A stretch of DNA of 12,005 nt from H111-94 sp034436045 (GTDB taxonomy: Bacteria > Chloroflexota > Ktedonobacteria > Ktedonobacterales > Ktedonobacteraceae), in contig DAOTVZ010000109.1 of NCBI GenBank assembly GCA_034436045.1, forward strand, positions 1-12,005, read 5' to 3'. The notes under the pieces were generated by a model. It was not told the DNA's origin, ran no database searches, and worked only from the letters and a program-made list of their open reading frames with translations. Position numbers and translations under genes: made by a program. Of this stretch, positions 1-6,925 are shown in pieces (position 1 is the stretch's first letter; each line of letters starts with the position of its first letter).

Positions 1-623
1 ACGGGGGCATTCCGGCCATGCAAGATAACCCCACCGGTGCTATGGGACTGCCCGACTACCTGGGCTGGAACTGGAAATCGAAGGCAGGTCTACCTATTGT
101 CTGTGTTCCTGGATGTCCTGTTCAGCCTGATAATTTCATGGAAACCGTGCTGTACCTGCTCTATCAGGCAGCAGGTATGGCCCCGATGATCCCACTGGAT
201 GAGGCATTACGCCCAACGTGGCTCTTTGGCAACACCGTCCATGAGGGCTGCGACCGCGCGGGCTATTATGAGGTTGGCGATTTCGCCACCGAATATGGCT
301 CGCCCAAATGCCTGGTCAAATTGGGTTGCTGGGGTCCCGTCGTGAACTGCAATGTGCCTAAACGTGGTTGGATGAACGGCCTGGGCGGCTGCCCTAATGT
401 AGGCGGCATCTGCATCGGCTGCACGATGCCTGGTTTCCCCGACAAGTTCATGCCTTTTATGGATACCCCGCCGGGGGCCAAGCTTTCGTCCAGCATTATC
501 GGCATCTATGGCACCGTCATCAGAAACCTGCGCAAGTTGACACAAAGCACCGCCAATAAAGAGCCATCATGGCGGCATAAGCGACGGGAACTAACGACAG
601 GCTACAAGCCCACATGGCACTGA
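1..623 (+). CDS. hhyS: [NiFe] hydrogenase small subunit, group 1h (3' part, start outside window)
   Basis: This is the electron-transfer subunit that passes electrons from the NiFe site through three Fe-S clusters. Only the C-terminal 206 residues are visible; the frame is open from the left edge (first full codon at nt 3), so the N-terminus and any signal peptide are missing. Numbering from that codon, the VPGCPVQPDNF segment (Cys38) matches the last proximal-cluster ligand. His80, Cys83, Cys103 and Cys109 match the His/Cys3 distal cluster. Cys116, Cys130, Cys137 and Cys140 surround the medial cluster. In standard group 1 enzymes a proline replaces one medial cysteine; here a proline (Pro119) is present but Cys130 is an extra cysteine, which fits three [4Fe-4S] clusters as known for the Ralstonia group-5 enzyme. 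The C-terminus is basic with no membrane anchor. hhyL follows after 41 nt. The family call is firm; the 1h subgroup rests on motif style and neighbours. Confidence 0.93.
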   Translation, partial: GGIPAMQDNPTGAMGLPDYLGWNWKSKAGLPIVCVPGCPVQPDNFMETVLYLLYQAAGMAPMIPLDEALRPTWLFGNTVHEGCDRAGYYEVGDFATEYGSPKCLVKLGCWGPVVNCNVPKRGWMNGLGGCPNVGGICIGCTMPGFPDKFMPFMDTPPGAKLSSSIIGIYGTVIRNLRKLTQSTANKEPSWRHKRRELTTGYKPTWH

Positions 624-664
624 GGCAGTTCACGTAGAGCGTCCTCACATAAGGAGTTAGCATC

Positions 665-2455
665 ATGGCTACAGAGATAAGACGGGGTGAGTCACCAAAG
701 CCGGCCCCGCAGCTTGTAGAAATGTCTTGGGATCCCATCACGCGCATCGTTGGCAGCCTGGGCATCTACACCAAAATCGACTTCAATGAGCGTAAGGTCG
801 TAGAATGTCACAGCACGTCCTCTATCTTTCGCGGCTTCAGTATCTTCATGAAGGGTAAAGACCCGCGCGACTCCCAATTCATCACCAGCCGTATTTGCGG
901 CATCTGCGGTGACAACCATGCTACCTGTTCCGTCTATACGCAGAATATGGCATATGGCGTCAAGCCGCCAGCATTGGCCGAGTGGATACTGAACCTGGGT
1001 GAAGCGGCAGAGTACATGTTCGACCACAACATCTACCAGGAGGACCTGGTAGCTGTTGACTTCTGCGAACAGATGGTGCGCGAAACCAATCCGGGCGTGT
1101 GGGAGAAGGCGCAAAAGACCGAGGCCCCGCACGCGCACCTGCATGGCTATCGCACCATTGCCGACATCATGCGTGCTTTCAACCCTTTCACTGGGGAACT
1201 ATATCTCGAAGCCTTGCAGGTCAGCCGCTACACCCGCGAGCAGTTCTGCCTGATGGAAGGGCGTCATGTCCATCCTTCAACCCTCTATGCCGGTGGTGTA
1301 GGCACCGTCGCCTCGATCCAGGTCTTCACAGACTACCTGGTGCGCTTGATGAAGTACGTCGAATTTACGAAGAAAATGGTGCCATTACATGATGATCTCT
1401 TCGACTTCTTCTATCAGGCACTGCCGGGCTATGAGAAAGTAGGACAACGACGCATTCTGCTCGGCTGCTGGGGATCATTCCAGGACCCCGATGTGTGCGA
1501 CTATGATTATCGCACGATGGACAAATGGGGTCGCGCCATGTTTGTTACACCGGGCGTGGTGGTTGATGGTAAGCTGGTTACAACTAGCCTGGTTGACATC
1601 AACCTGGGCATTCGCATCCTGCTGGGCCACTCCTACTACGACGACTGGCAGAATGAGCGCACCTTTGTTGACCGCGACCCACTGGGCAATCCGGTTGACA
1701 AGCGTCATCCCTGGAACCAGACGACGTTGCCGAAACCTCAGAAACGCGACTTCAACGACAAATATAGCTGGACAATGTCCCCACGCTGGTACGACAAACG
1801 TACAGGTGAATATCTGGCGCTGGATACCGGCGGCGGTCCTATCGCTCGCCTCTGGACAACGGCGCTGGCCGGTCTTGTGCATATTCCCGGCCTCATCGAT
1901 GCCACCGGCCATAGCGTAAAGATCACCTTGCCCAAAACCGCGAATAAGCCGGAGATGCAGTTTGAGTGGCACGTGCCGCAATGGAGCAACGCCATCGAGC
2001 GTGATCGCGCTCGCACCTACTTCCAGGCATATTCAGCCGCTATTGCCCTGTACTGCCTGGACAAGGCGCTGGCCGAGATACGCGCGGGACGCACCAAGAC
2101 CTGGAACAGCTTCACGGTACCGAAAGAGGCCATTGGTTGCGGCTTCCACGAAGCAGTACGTGGCGTCCTTTCCCATCATCTGGTGATCGAGAATGGCAAG
2201 ATTGCCAATTATCATCCCTATCCGCCAACACCCTGGAACGGCAGCGTGCGTGATATCTATGGCACTCCTGGCCCCTACGAGGACGCGGTGCAAAACACCC
2301 CCATCTTCGAGGAGAACGGCCCGGAGAACTTCAAGGGCATCGACATCATGCGCGCAGTGCGCAGCTTCGACCCCTGCTTGCCGTGTGGTGTCCACATGTA
2401 CCTGGGTGAAGGGAAAGAGCTTGATCTCGTTCATTCACCAACCTTCGGCATCTAG
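665..2455 (+). CDS. hhyL: [NiFe] hydrogenase large (catalytic) subunit, group 1h
   Basis: This subunit binds the NiFe(CN)2CO centre and splits H2. The protein has 596 residues. The N-terminal metal motif RICGICGDNHATCS has Cys78 and Cys81; the C-terminal motif DPCLPCGVH has Cys571, Cys574 and His577. Together these give the four cysteine ligands. The RICGICGDNHATCS form is typical of actinobacterial-type high-affinity enzymes. After His577 there is a 19-residue tail starting MYLGEG, which a maturation protease is expected to remove; a HybD-type protease is encoded at 6028-6579. The start ATG is supported by AAGGAG at 651-656, eight bases upstream. The gene sits directly after hhyS, so the two subunits are co-transcribed. 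No frameshift or missing ligand is seen. The NiFe family is certain; subgroup 1h is very likely given the accessory genes. Confidence 0.97.
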   Translation: MATEIRRGESPKPAPQLVEMSWDPITRIVGSLGIYTKIDFNERKVVECHSTSSIFRGFSIFMKGKDPRDSQFITSRICGICGDNHATCSVYTQNMAYGVKPPALAEWILNLGEAAEYMFDHNIYQEDLVAVDFCEQMVRETNPGVWEKAQKTEAPHAHLHGYRTIADIMRAFNPFTGELYLEALQVSRYTREQFCLMEGRHVHPSTLYAGGVGTVASIQVFTDYLVRLMKYVEFTKKMVPLHDDLFDFFYQALPGYEKVGQRRILLGCWGSFQDPDVCDYDYRTMDKWGRAMFVTPGVVVDGKLVTTSLVDINLGIRILLGHSYYDDWQNERTFVDRDPLGNPVDKRHPWNQTTLPKPQKRDFNDKYSWTMSPRWYDKRTGEYLALDTGGGPIARLWTTALAGLVHIPGLIDATGHSVKITLPKTANKPEMQFEWHVPQWSNAIERDRARTYFQAYSAAIALYCLDKALAEIRAGRTKTWNSFTVPKEAIGCGFHEAVRGVLSHHLVIENGKIANYHPYPPTPWNGSVRDIYGTPGPYEDAVQNTPIFEENGPENFKGIDIMRAVRSFDPCLPCGVHMYLGEGKELDLVHSPTFGI

Positions 2456-2692
2456 GGATCGATTTACCTCGTCCGTAGGAACAGGTTGAGGACTTTCACA
2501 ATAGAATCTCGTAGGAACGGGATCGATCTCGTCCGACGACCAATCCGTTCCATAACATGGGGGAACAGGATTCCAGGCAATATTGACCCGGCCTGGTTAC
2601 ATAAGCCACTGGTGCAATTGGATCAATCCCGTCTCTACGAGATATCTAGTTTATTTTGTTGTATCATAGCCTGATGAGGGAGGGATGCGTTT
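2456..2692. other. Intergenic gap with repeated elements between structural and accessory genes
   Basis: No convincing gene lies in these 237 bases; a 62-codon open frame at 2486-2674 runs across repeats and resembles nothing. Short words recur: CGTAGGAACAGG at 2474-2485 and CGTAGGAACGGG at 2510-2521; GGGATCGAT at 2455-2463 and 2519-2527; CTCGTCCG at 2468-2475 and 2528-2535. The first GGGATCGAT begins at the last base of the hhyL stop codon. The last 45 bases are AT-rich and could carry the promoter for the accessory genes (for example TTGGAT near 2618 with an AT-rich stretch after 2641), but I cannot make a firm -35/-10 call. A Shine-Dalgarno-like GAGGGAGGG sits at 2676-2684. Confidence 0.7.
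2506..2643. repeat. 138-bp element bounded by 23-bp imperfect inverted repeats (MITE-like)
   Basis: The left arm 2506-2528 and the reverse complement of the right arm 2621-2643 agree at 20 of 23 positions; both begin ATCTCGTAG and end in GATC. The interior has no coding potential and contains further GGAAC-type words. Long terminal inverted repeats on a short non-coding body are what a miniature inverted-repeat element looks like, but no clear target-site duplication is visible. It could instead be a transcribed hairpin shaping expression between hhyL and the accessory genes. Confidence 0.55.
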
Positions 2693-3268
2693 ATGCAGCA
2701 AGATTTACAGGAACATCAGCAACGGGCTGAACGTATTGAGGCACTGATTCAGGCCGTCTCTCAGTTCCCCGATCCCCAGGCCCGCGCTACCACTGAAGAG
2801 CTACTTCAGGCATTGCTGGATATGTATGGAGAGGCCCTGGCCCGCATCCTCGCACTGGCAACGCAGGCCGAGAGCGGTCAGATGCTACTTGCTTCCCTGG
2901 CCAACGACGATTTGATTAGCTCGCTCTTATTGCTGCATGGATTGCATCCAACTTCGCTTGAGGAGCGCATTACGCAGGCGCTGCAAGAGGTACGGCCCTA
3001 TCTGCAATCACATGGCGGCAACGTAGAGCTGTTGCGGGTCGAGGACGGTGTAGCCTACCTGCGCCTTGAAGGCAGTTGCAATGGCTGCGCTGCCTCAACG
3101 CTCACCCTCAAGCAGCGCATCGAGGAGACCATTTACCGCGTCGCGCCGGACTTGGACGATCTCAAGGTCGAGGGCGTTGTTGAACCAGCTCGTTCAGGTG
3201 GGCAGGCGATGCGGGTCACGTTCGTGCCGCGCAAACGGCAACAGAATTCTGTCGCGTCCACGAGATGA
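2693..3268 (+). CDS. NifU C-terminal-domain (NfuA-like) Fe-S protein of the hydrogenase cluster
   Basis: The protein has 191 residues. The first ~85 are helical, rich in Gln, Glu, Ala and Leu, and not recognised. Residues ~88-165 form a NifU C-terminal domain with the signature SCNGCAAS, containing the CxxC pair Cys129/Cys132 that binds a labile Fe-S cluster between two protomers. Such domains act as scaffolds or carriers handing clusters to target proteins. In this cluster the natural client is HhyS with its three clusters; that is inference from position. The tail after ~165 is basic. GAGGGAGGG at 2676-2684, eight bases before the ATG, supports the start. It opens the run of accessory genes, 12 nt before the next start codon after its stop. 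Similar NifU-like genes accompany group 1h hydrogenases in Actinobacteria. Confidence 0.88.
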   Translation: MQQDLQEHQQRAERIEALIQAVSQFPDPQARATTEELLQALLDMYGEALARILALATQAESGQMLLASLANDDLISSLLLLHGLHPTSLEERITQALQEVRPYLQSHGGNVELLRVEDGVAYLRLEGSCNGCAASTLTLKQRIEETIYRVAPDLDDLKVEGVVEPARSGGQAMRVTFVPRKRQQNSVASTR

Positions 3269-3279
3269 GGTAAAATAGC

Positions 3280-3963
3280 ATGGCCGCGTCCTTTTCAAAC
3301 CAGAACGATAGCCCGCGCAACATGGCTCCCATCGGAGCGCTCAGCCGCTTTGCGCGCAAACAGGAGCCACCGCGCCTGGTGCTGGAACACTGCGAGTTTT
3401 GCAACACCGTGATACCAGAGCAGCATCGTCACCTGCTGGCATTGCCAGACCATACCGTTGTCTGCGCCTGTAACGCCTGTTCTTTGCTCTTCGGACGTGA
3501 GGGCGGCGAAAGCCACAAAGGCAACAAGTATCGCGTTATTCCAACACGCTATCTTTCCCTGACGGACAGTCAGGTGATCGATGAACGATGGGACGAACTG
3601 ATGATTCCAGTAGGCATGGCCTATATCTTCTACAATAGTGAGGCCGGGCGCGCCGTGGCCTTCTATCCCAGCCCGGCGGGTGCAACGGAATCGCTGCTTA
3701 ACCTGGAGTGCTGGCAGACTTTCGTGGAAAGCAATACCGCCCTGCGCACACTGCAACCCGATGTAGAGGCGCTGCTAGTCAATCGTCTGCGTGGCACACA
3801 CGAGTATACTATTGTGCCCATCGACGCCTGCTACCAGCTTGTCGGCTTGATTCGCACCCTCTGGCGCGGGCTAAGCGGTGGCGAAGAGGTCTGGAAGGCC
3901 ATCGATGCCTTTTTTGCGGAGATACGAACAAAAACCAGCACTTCACTGGGGAGGAGCGTCTAA
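3280..3963 (+). CDS. DUF5947-type hydrogenase-cluster protein with cysteine motif
   Basis: The function is unknown. The protein has 227 residues, is soluble and has no signal peptide or membrane segment. Near the N-terminus, HCEFCN (Cys38, Cys41) and CACNAC (Cys62, Cys64, Cys67) form a CxxC...CxCxxC set with HRHLL between them, which suggests a small zinc or iron site. The rest is a mixed alpha/beta region with FGREGGESHKGNKYR and VGMAYIFYNS segments typical of proteins I know as DUF5947, found beside group 1h hydrogenases. A GAGG at 3267-3270 gives nine bases of spacing to the ATG. Its stop TAA (3961-3963) shares its last base with the ATG of the next gene, implying translational coupling. 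A role in maturation or electron transfer is plausible but unproven; the DUF number is from memory. Confidence 0.8.
   Translation: MAASFSNQNDSPRNMAPIGALSRFARKQEPPRLVLEHCEFCNTVIPEQHRHLLALPDHTVVCACNACSLLFGREGGESHKGNKYRVIPTRYLSLTDSQVIDERWDELMIPVGMAYIFYNSEAGRAVAFYPSPAGATESLLNLECWQTFVESNTALRTLQPDVEALLVNRLRGTHEYTIVPIDACYQLVGLIRTLWRGLSGGEEVWKAIDAFFAEIRTKTSTSLGRSV
3948..3956 (+). promoter_or_regulatory. Ribosome binding site fixing the start of the DUF6084-type gene
   Basis: GGGGAGGAG lies six bases upstream of the ATG at 3963. It argues for that start rather than upstream in-frame starts, such as the ATG at 3708, that would overlap the previous gene by over 250 bases. Confidence 0.7.
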
Positions 3964-4613
3964 TGCCAGACCTGAGCTTTCAAATCGTTGAAGCCGAGGT
4001 TCCACCTTTTGCCGCCGCACCAATGCTCTCATTCAAAGTGAGCATTGTCAACAAAATTGCCCAGGAACGCATCTCCTCGATCATGCTGCGTAGCCAGATT
4101 CGTCTCGCCGTAACACGAAGACGCTATAGCAGTGATGAGCAGATCGGTCTGCTGGAACTCTTCGGCCCGCCAGACCGCTGGGCCGACACATTGCGCTCCC
4201 TACTCTGGATGCACACCAACACGGTTGTCCAGCAATTCGTTGACAACACCATTGCCGATCTACCAGCACCATGTACCTACGACTTTGAGATCGCCAGTAC
4301 AAAGTATTTCTACGCGCTTAAAGATGGCGATATCCCCCTTGATTTCCTTTTTAGCGGTACCATTTTTTATGAGAATGAAGAAGGACAGCTTCAGGTGGCG
4401 CAAATCCCCTGGTCAAAGGAGGCAGCATTTAATATGCCAGTCGCACTCTGGCAGGAGATGATCGCGCGCTACTATCCTAACAGCACCTGGCTACGTCTAC
4501 AAAAAAACGTCTTCGATCAACTCTATCAGTACAAGGTCAGGCAAGGGCTACCTACCTGGGAAGAAACCGTATTACGCCTGCTACACACAAGTGGTGAAGA
4601 GGTGCAACCATGA
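3963..4613 (+). CDS. DUF6084-type hydrogenase-cluster protein
   Basis: The function is unknown. The protein has 216 residues from the ATG at 3963, which overlaps the previous stop by one base and has a strong ribosome site. The frame stays open upstream to 3708, but that extension only shadows the preceding gene. It begins MPDLSFQIVEAEVPPFAAAP and is soluble, with many aromatic residues and segments such as LLELFGPPDRWADTLRSLLW and IPLDFLFSGTIFYENEEG that recall the DUF6084 family known from actinobacterial hydrogenase clusters. Only one cysteine is visible (in APCTYDFE), so it is unlikely to hold a metal cluster by itself. The mainly beta pattern with Trp and Tyr suggests a protein-binding role, for example an assembly factor; this is inference. 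Its end overlaps the next start in an ATGA tetranucleotide (4610-4613). Confidence 0.78.
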   Translation: MPDLSFQIVEAEVPPFAAAPMLSFKVSIVNKIAQERISSIMLRSQIRLAVTRRRYSSDEQIGLLELFGPPDRWADTLRSLLWMHTNTVVQQFVDNTIADLPAPCTYDFEIASTKYFYALKDGDIPLDFLFSGTIFYENEEGQLQVAQIPWSKEAAFNMPVALWQEMIARYYPNSTWLRLQKNVFDQLYQYKVRQGLPTWEETVLRLLHTSGEEVQP

Positions 4614-6031
4614 AGATAGAGCAGATGCGAGAAATAGCCAACGCAGTTCTCTACGAGGGCTATCTTCTCTATCCATATCGACACACGGCCATCAAAAATC
4701 GGCGGCGCTGGACGTTCGGTGTGGTCTATCCACAGGCATACAGCCAGGCGAACGGCGAAATTGAGCCATGGCACATGCAAACGGAATGCCTGGTCACAGG
4801 CTCCCTGACGACCACGCTCGACATCTACGTGCGATTCCTGCACCTGCTCGTTCGCACCACAGAGCAGGCCGAGGGCACGAAAGATACGGCGAAGCAGACG
4901 AACGATCACGAGTGGAGCATCGCCAGTCGCATGGCGAACGAACCCTGGGAGGAAGGCATCGAACGCGAGGTGGTCGCCTTGAACCTCTCCCTGGCCGAAC
5001 TGGCCGCGCAACCCAGGCTGGTCGAGATCACCATTCCCGGCGGGCGTATCGTTGAGAAAGACGGTAGCGATGCTACTACTGTGATACGTGAGCAACAGGC
5101 GCTCACAGGTATGGTCAGCATCGCCGCCGAGGTGGTCGGGCCAGACCTGTATAAACTGCGCATTCGCATCGAGAATCGCACGCCGCACACCGATTCGCTA
5201 GCCAGCCAGTACACAGTCATGCGTCACAGCTTCGTTTCTACCCATACCATCCTGCAAGTACATGAGGGTAGCTTCATCTCGCTGATGGACCCTCCTGAAG
5301 CCTTGCGGGAAGCCGCCCAGACATGCCAGAACCACCAGACATGGCCGGTGCTGGTCGGCAACGAGGGTGAACGGGATAGCATGCTCTCATCGCCGATTAT
5401 TCTCTACGACTATCCTCAGATCGCGCCAGAAAGCCCCGGCCCGCTCTTTGATGGTACAGAGATCGATGAAATCCTGATTTTGCGTATTATGACGTTATCC
5501 GATGAAGAAAAGGAGGAGATACGACGCGGCGATCAACGCGCTCGTGAACTATTGGAACGGGTAGAGGCGCTGACGCCAGAACAACTCAAACAACTGCACG
5601 GCACGATCCGCAACTTTCATACCAGCATGCAGGCAGATACCTCTATCCCAACCTTCAATAGCTTCCGGCAGGCAGAAGTTCCTTCCTTTATAACCGATAA
5701 CACGACCAACAGGGCCTATTCGGGCGAGGATTATCCGCCCCCGGTCTCAATCATGATTGATGGACAGGAGGTGAAGGCAGGTAGTCGCGTCCGGCTCCAT
5801 CCGCAGGTGCGGGCCGACGCCTTCGATATGCTGCTGGCAGGCAAGACGGCGCGTGTCGAAGCCATTCAGCAAGATTTCGAGAACCGCCTCTATCTGGTCG
5901 TCACAGTAGATGACGACCCTGGCCGCGAGCAATGGGATGAGCGTATTTTGCCTGCACACCGTTTCTATTTTTTCCCGCAAGAGGTGGAACCGCTGGACGA
6001 TAGCTCAACAGCAGCACGGAGGGAACTATGA
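4610..6031 (+). CDS. Conserved hydrogenase-cluster protein of unknown function, SH3-like C-terminus
   Basis: The protein has 473 residues and I cannot name a biochemical function. It starts MKIEQMREIANAVLYEGYLL and continues with YPYRHTAIKNRRRWTFGVVY, a form I associate with group 1h hydrogenase operons. Residues ~1-300 are a large mixed domain (for example SPIILYDYPQIAPESPG around 261-277). Residues ~300-335 are a charged helical stretch. Residues ~388-462 look like a small beta-barrel, SH3-like fold (GSRVRLHP, AGKTARVEAIQQDF, YLVVTVDDDPG, RFYFFPQEVEPL). Three cysteines at most are seen, scattered. There is no signal peptide or membrane helix. It overlaps both neighbours by ATGA junctions (4610-4613 and 6028-6031), directly before the maturation protease, so coupled synthesis is likely. 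A chaperone or scaffold for HhyL or HhyS is a reasonable guess only. Confidence 0.8.
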   Translation: MKIEQMREIANAVLYEGYLLYPYRHTAIKNRRRWTFGVVYPQAYSQANGEIEPWHMQTECLVTGSLTTTLDIYVRFLHLLVRTTEQAEGTKDTAKQTNDHEWSIASRMANEPWEEGIEREVVALNLSLAELAAQPRLVEITIPGGRIVEKDGSDATTVIREQQALTGMVSIAAEVVGPDLYKLRIRIENRTPHTDSLASQYTVMRHSFVSTHTILQVHEGSFISLMDPPEALREAAQTCQNHQTWPVLVGNEGERDSMLSSPIILYDYPQIAPESPGPLFDGTEIDEILILRIMTLSDEEKEEIRRGDQRARELLERVEALTPEQLKQLHGTIRNFHTSMQADTSIPTFNSFRQAEVPSFITDNTTNRAYSGEDYPPPVSIMIDGQEVKAGSRVRLHPQVRADAFDMLLAGKTARVEAIQQDFENRLYLVVTVDDDPGREQWDERILPAHRFYFFPQEVEPLDDSSTAARREL

Positions 6032-6579
6032 GTGATAATCCACAGACATCGCTCCCCCCGCGCATCCTGATCGCGTGCATCGGCAACATCTTTCTGGGTG
6101 ATGATGCTTTCGGGGTTGAGGTGGCCCGCCGCCTGGCAAACAGAACGGAACGGCGCTATCCACCATCTGTCCAGGTCGTTGATTTCGGTATTCGCGGTAT
6201 CGAACTGGCCTATACCTTGCTCGATAATAACTATGACGCGCTCATCATGGTTGATGCTGTGCCACGTGGAGGTAAACCCGGCACACTATACCTCATCGAA
6301 CCGGATGTAGCGGCCATACAGCCAGGGCAAGGTATCCACATCAGTCGCATAGTAATAGATGGTCACAGCATGGACCCGGTAAAGGTTCTCGCCCTTGCCA
6401 GAACGCTGGGCGCACCCCCCATTCGCACGCTGCTTGTCGGCTGCGAACCTTCCAGCAGCGCCTCGGAAGCTAACGAAGAGATGCAGATGGGCCTGAGTGA
6501 ACCGGTACAGGCCGCCATCAATGAAGCCGTCCAATTGATTGACAAACTCGTTGACCAATTGCTTACTATAGGAGTGTGA
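6028..6579 (+). CDS. [NiFe] hydrogenase maturation endopeptidase (HybD/HyaD family, M52)
   Basis: This protease removes the C-terminal tail of the large subunit after nickel insertion. The protein has 183 residues. Family features in order: a Rossmann-like start RILIACIGNIFLGDDAFG (residues 12-29), with GN and an acidic pair at 25-26; MVDAVPRGG with Asp76; and DGHSMDP with His113. These acidic residues and the histidine match the nickel-sensing triad (Glu16, Asp62, His93 in E. coli HybD). The C-terminal part contains the expected LLVGCEPSS segment. Its likely substrate is the 19-residue tail after His577 of HhyL. The ATG overlaps the previous stop as ATGA. The first ~10 residues are a variable extension. 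Family call firm; the substrate is inferred from linkage. Confidence 0.93.
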   Translation: MSDNPQTSLPPRILIACIGNIFLGDDAFGVEVARRLANRTERRYPPSVQVVDFGIRGIELAYTLLDNNYDALIMVDAVPRGGKPGTLYLIEPDVAAIQPGQGIHISRIVIDGHSMDPVKVLALARTLGAPPIRTLLVGCEPSSSASEANEEMQMGLSEPVQAAINEAVQLIDKLVDQLLTIGV

Positions 6580-6611
6580 TGCTTCACGCTCTCTCGGAAA
6601 GGAAAACAACC

Positions 6612-6716
6612 ATGTTTAAATTCTTGCTCTTCGTGATAGGTGTCCTCTTCGCGGCATGGCTGATCCGGCAGTTAATGCCGGACATCCGGCGCTATCAGCG
6701 GATGATGCAAATGTAG
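6612..6716 (+). CDS. Micro-membrane protein 1 (34 aa, PDIRRY motif)
   Basis: A small gene of 34 codons. An N-terminal hydrophobic segment (FLLFVIGVLFAAWLI, about residues 4-18) is long enough for one membrane helix and is followed by the basic tail MPDIRRYQRMMQM. The positive-inside rule predicts N-terminus out and C-terminus in the cytoplasm. AGGAAA at 6600-6605 precedes the ATG as a ribosome site. It lies 32 bases after the protease stop, in the same direction. A second gene at 6776-6895 encodes the same architecture and ends PDIRRYRRLRSM, so the reading is real rather than chance. This resembles the very short DUF6893-type proteins known near actinobacterial hydrogenases (from memory). A possible role is tethering the hydrogenase to the membrane or to quinone; this is inference. 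Confidence 0.75.
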   Translation: MFKFLLFVIGVLFAAWLIRQLMPDIRRYQRMMQM

Positions 6717-6775
6717 TGCATGTTTGAACGTTTTTGACACGAGCAGGCTGCCATTAGTGCAGGGAAAGGAACGGA

Positions 6776-6895
6776 ATGATGAGCTGGTTAACAGTGTTAC
6801 TGATCGTAATCATCGTACTCGTCATTCTTGCGTTTATCGCCACAGCGTTGCTACTACCCGATATTCGACGGTATCGGCGCTTACGCTCCATGTAA
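6776..6895 (+). CDS. Micro-membrane protein 2 (39 aa, PDIRRY motif)
   Basis: A small gene of 39 codons starting MMSWLTVLLIVIIVLVILAF. It has one hydrophobic stretch of about 24 residues (4-27), then LLPDIRRYRRLRSM. It shares the PDIRRY-x-R segment and the terminal Met with the gene at 6612-6716, and the basic tail again predicts a cytoplasmic C-terminus. AGGGAAAGGAACGG upstream (from 6761) contains a ribosome site; the start could also be the second ATG at 6779. It sits between micro-protein 1 and hypA. The two are probably diverged duplicates or partners. The function is unknown; a membrane anchor or electron-transfer interface subunit is a guess. Confidence 0.75.
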   Translation: MMSWLTVLLIVIIVLVILAFIATALLLPDIRRYRRLRSM

Positions 6896-6910
6896 GATCA
6901 TTCATCAGTA

Positions 6911-6916
6911 GAGAGG
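6911..6916 (+). promoter_or_regulatory. Ribosome binding site that selects the hypA ATG start
   Basis: GAGAGG lies nine bases before ATG 6926 but only three before the in-frame GTG at 6920. The spacing favours 6926, which also gives the MHE N-terminus required in HypA. Confidence 0.65.
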
Positions 6917-6925
6917 CTGGTGAAC

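Noticed and set aside
207..545. 112-codon minus-strand open frame opposite hhyS
   Set aside because: It lies opposite conserved cysteine motifs of the small subunit, so it is a shadow.
2455..2535. CRISPR-like array
   Set aside because: The repeated words are short, unevenly spaced and partly inverted; there is no regular repeat-spacer pattern and no cas gene.
2486..2674. 62-codon open frame in the gap after hhyL
   Set aside because: It runs through direct and inverted repeats, has no family resemblance and lacks a clear ribosome site.
3708..4613. A 301-residue reading for the DUF6084-type gene starting at 3708
   Set aside because: The first 85 codons lie wholly over the preceding gene in another frame, with no ribosome site. 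The ATG at 3963 has GGGGAGGAG six bases upstream.
6920..6925. GTG start for HypA
   Set aside because: It would put two residues ahead of the MHE nickel motif and leaves only three bases after GAGAGG.
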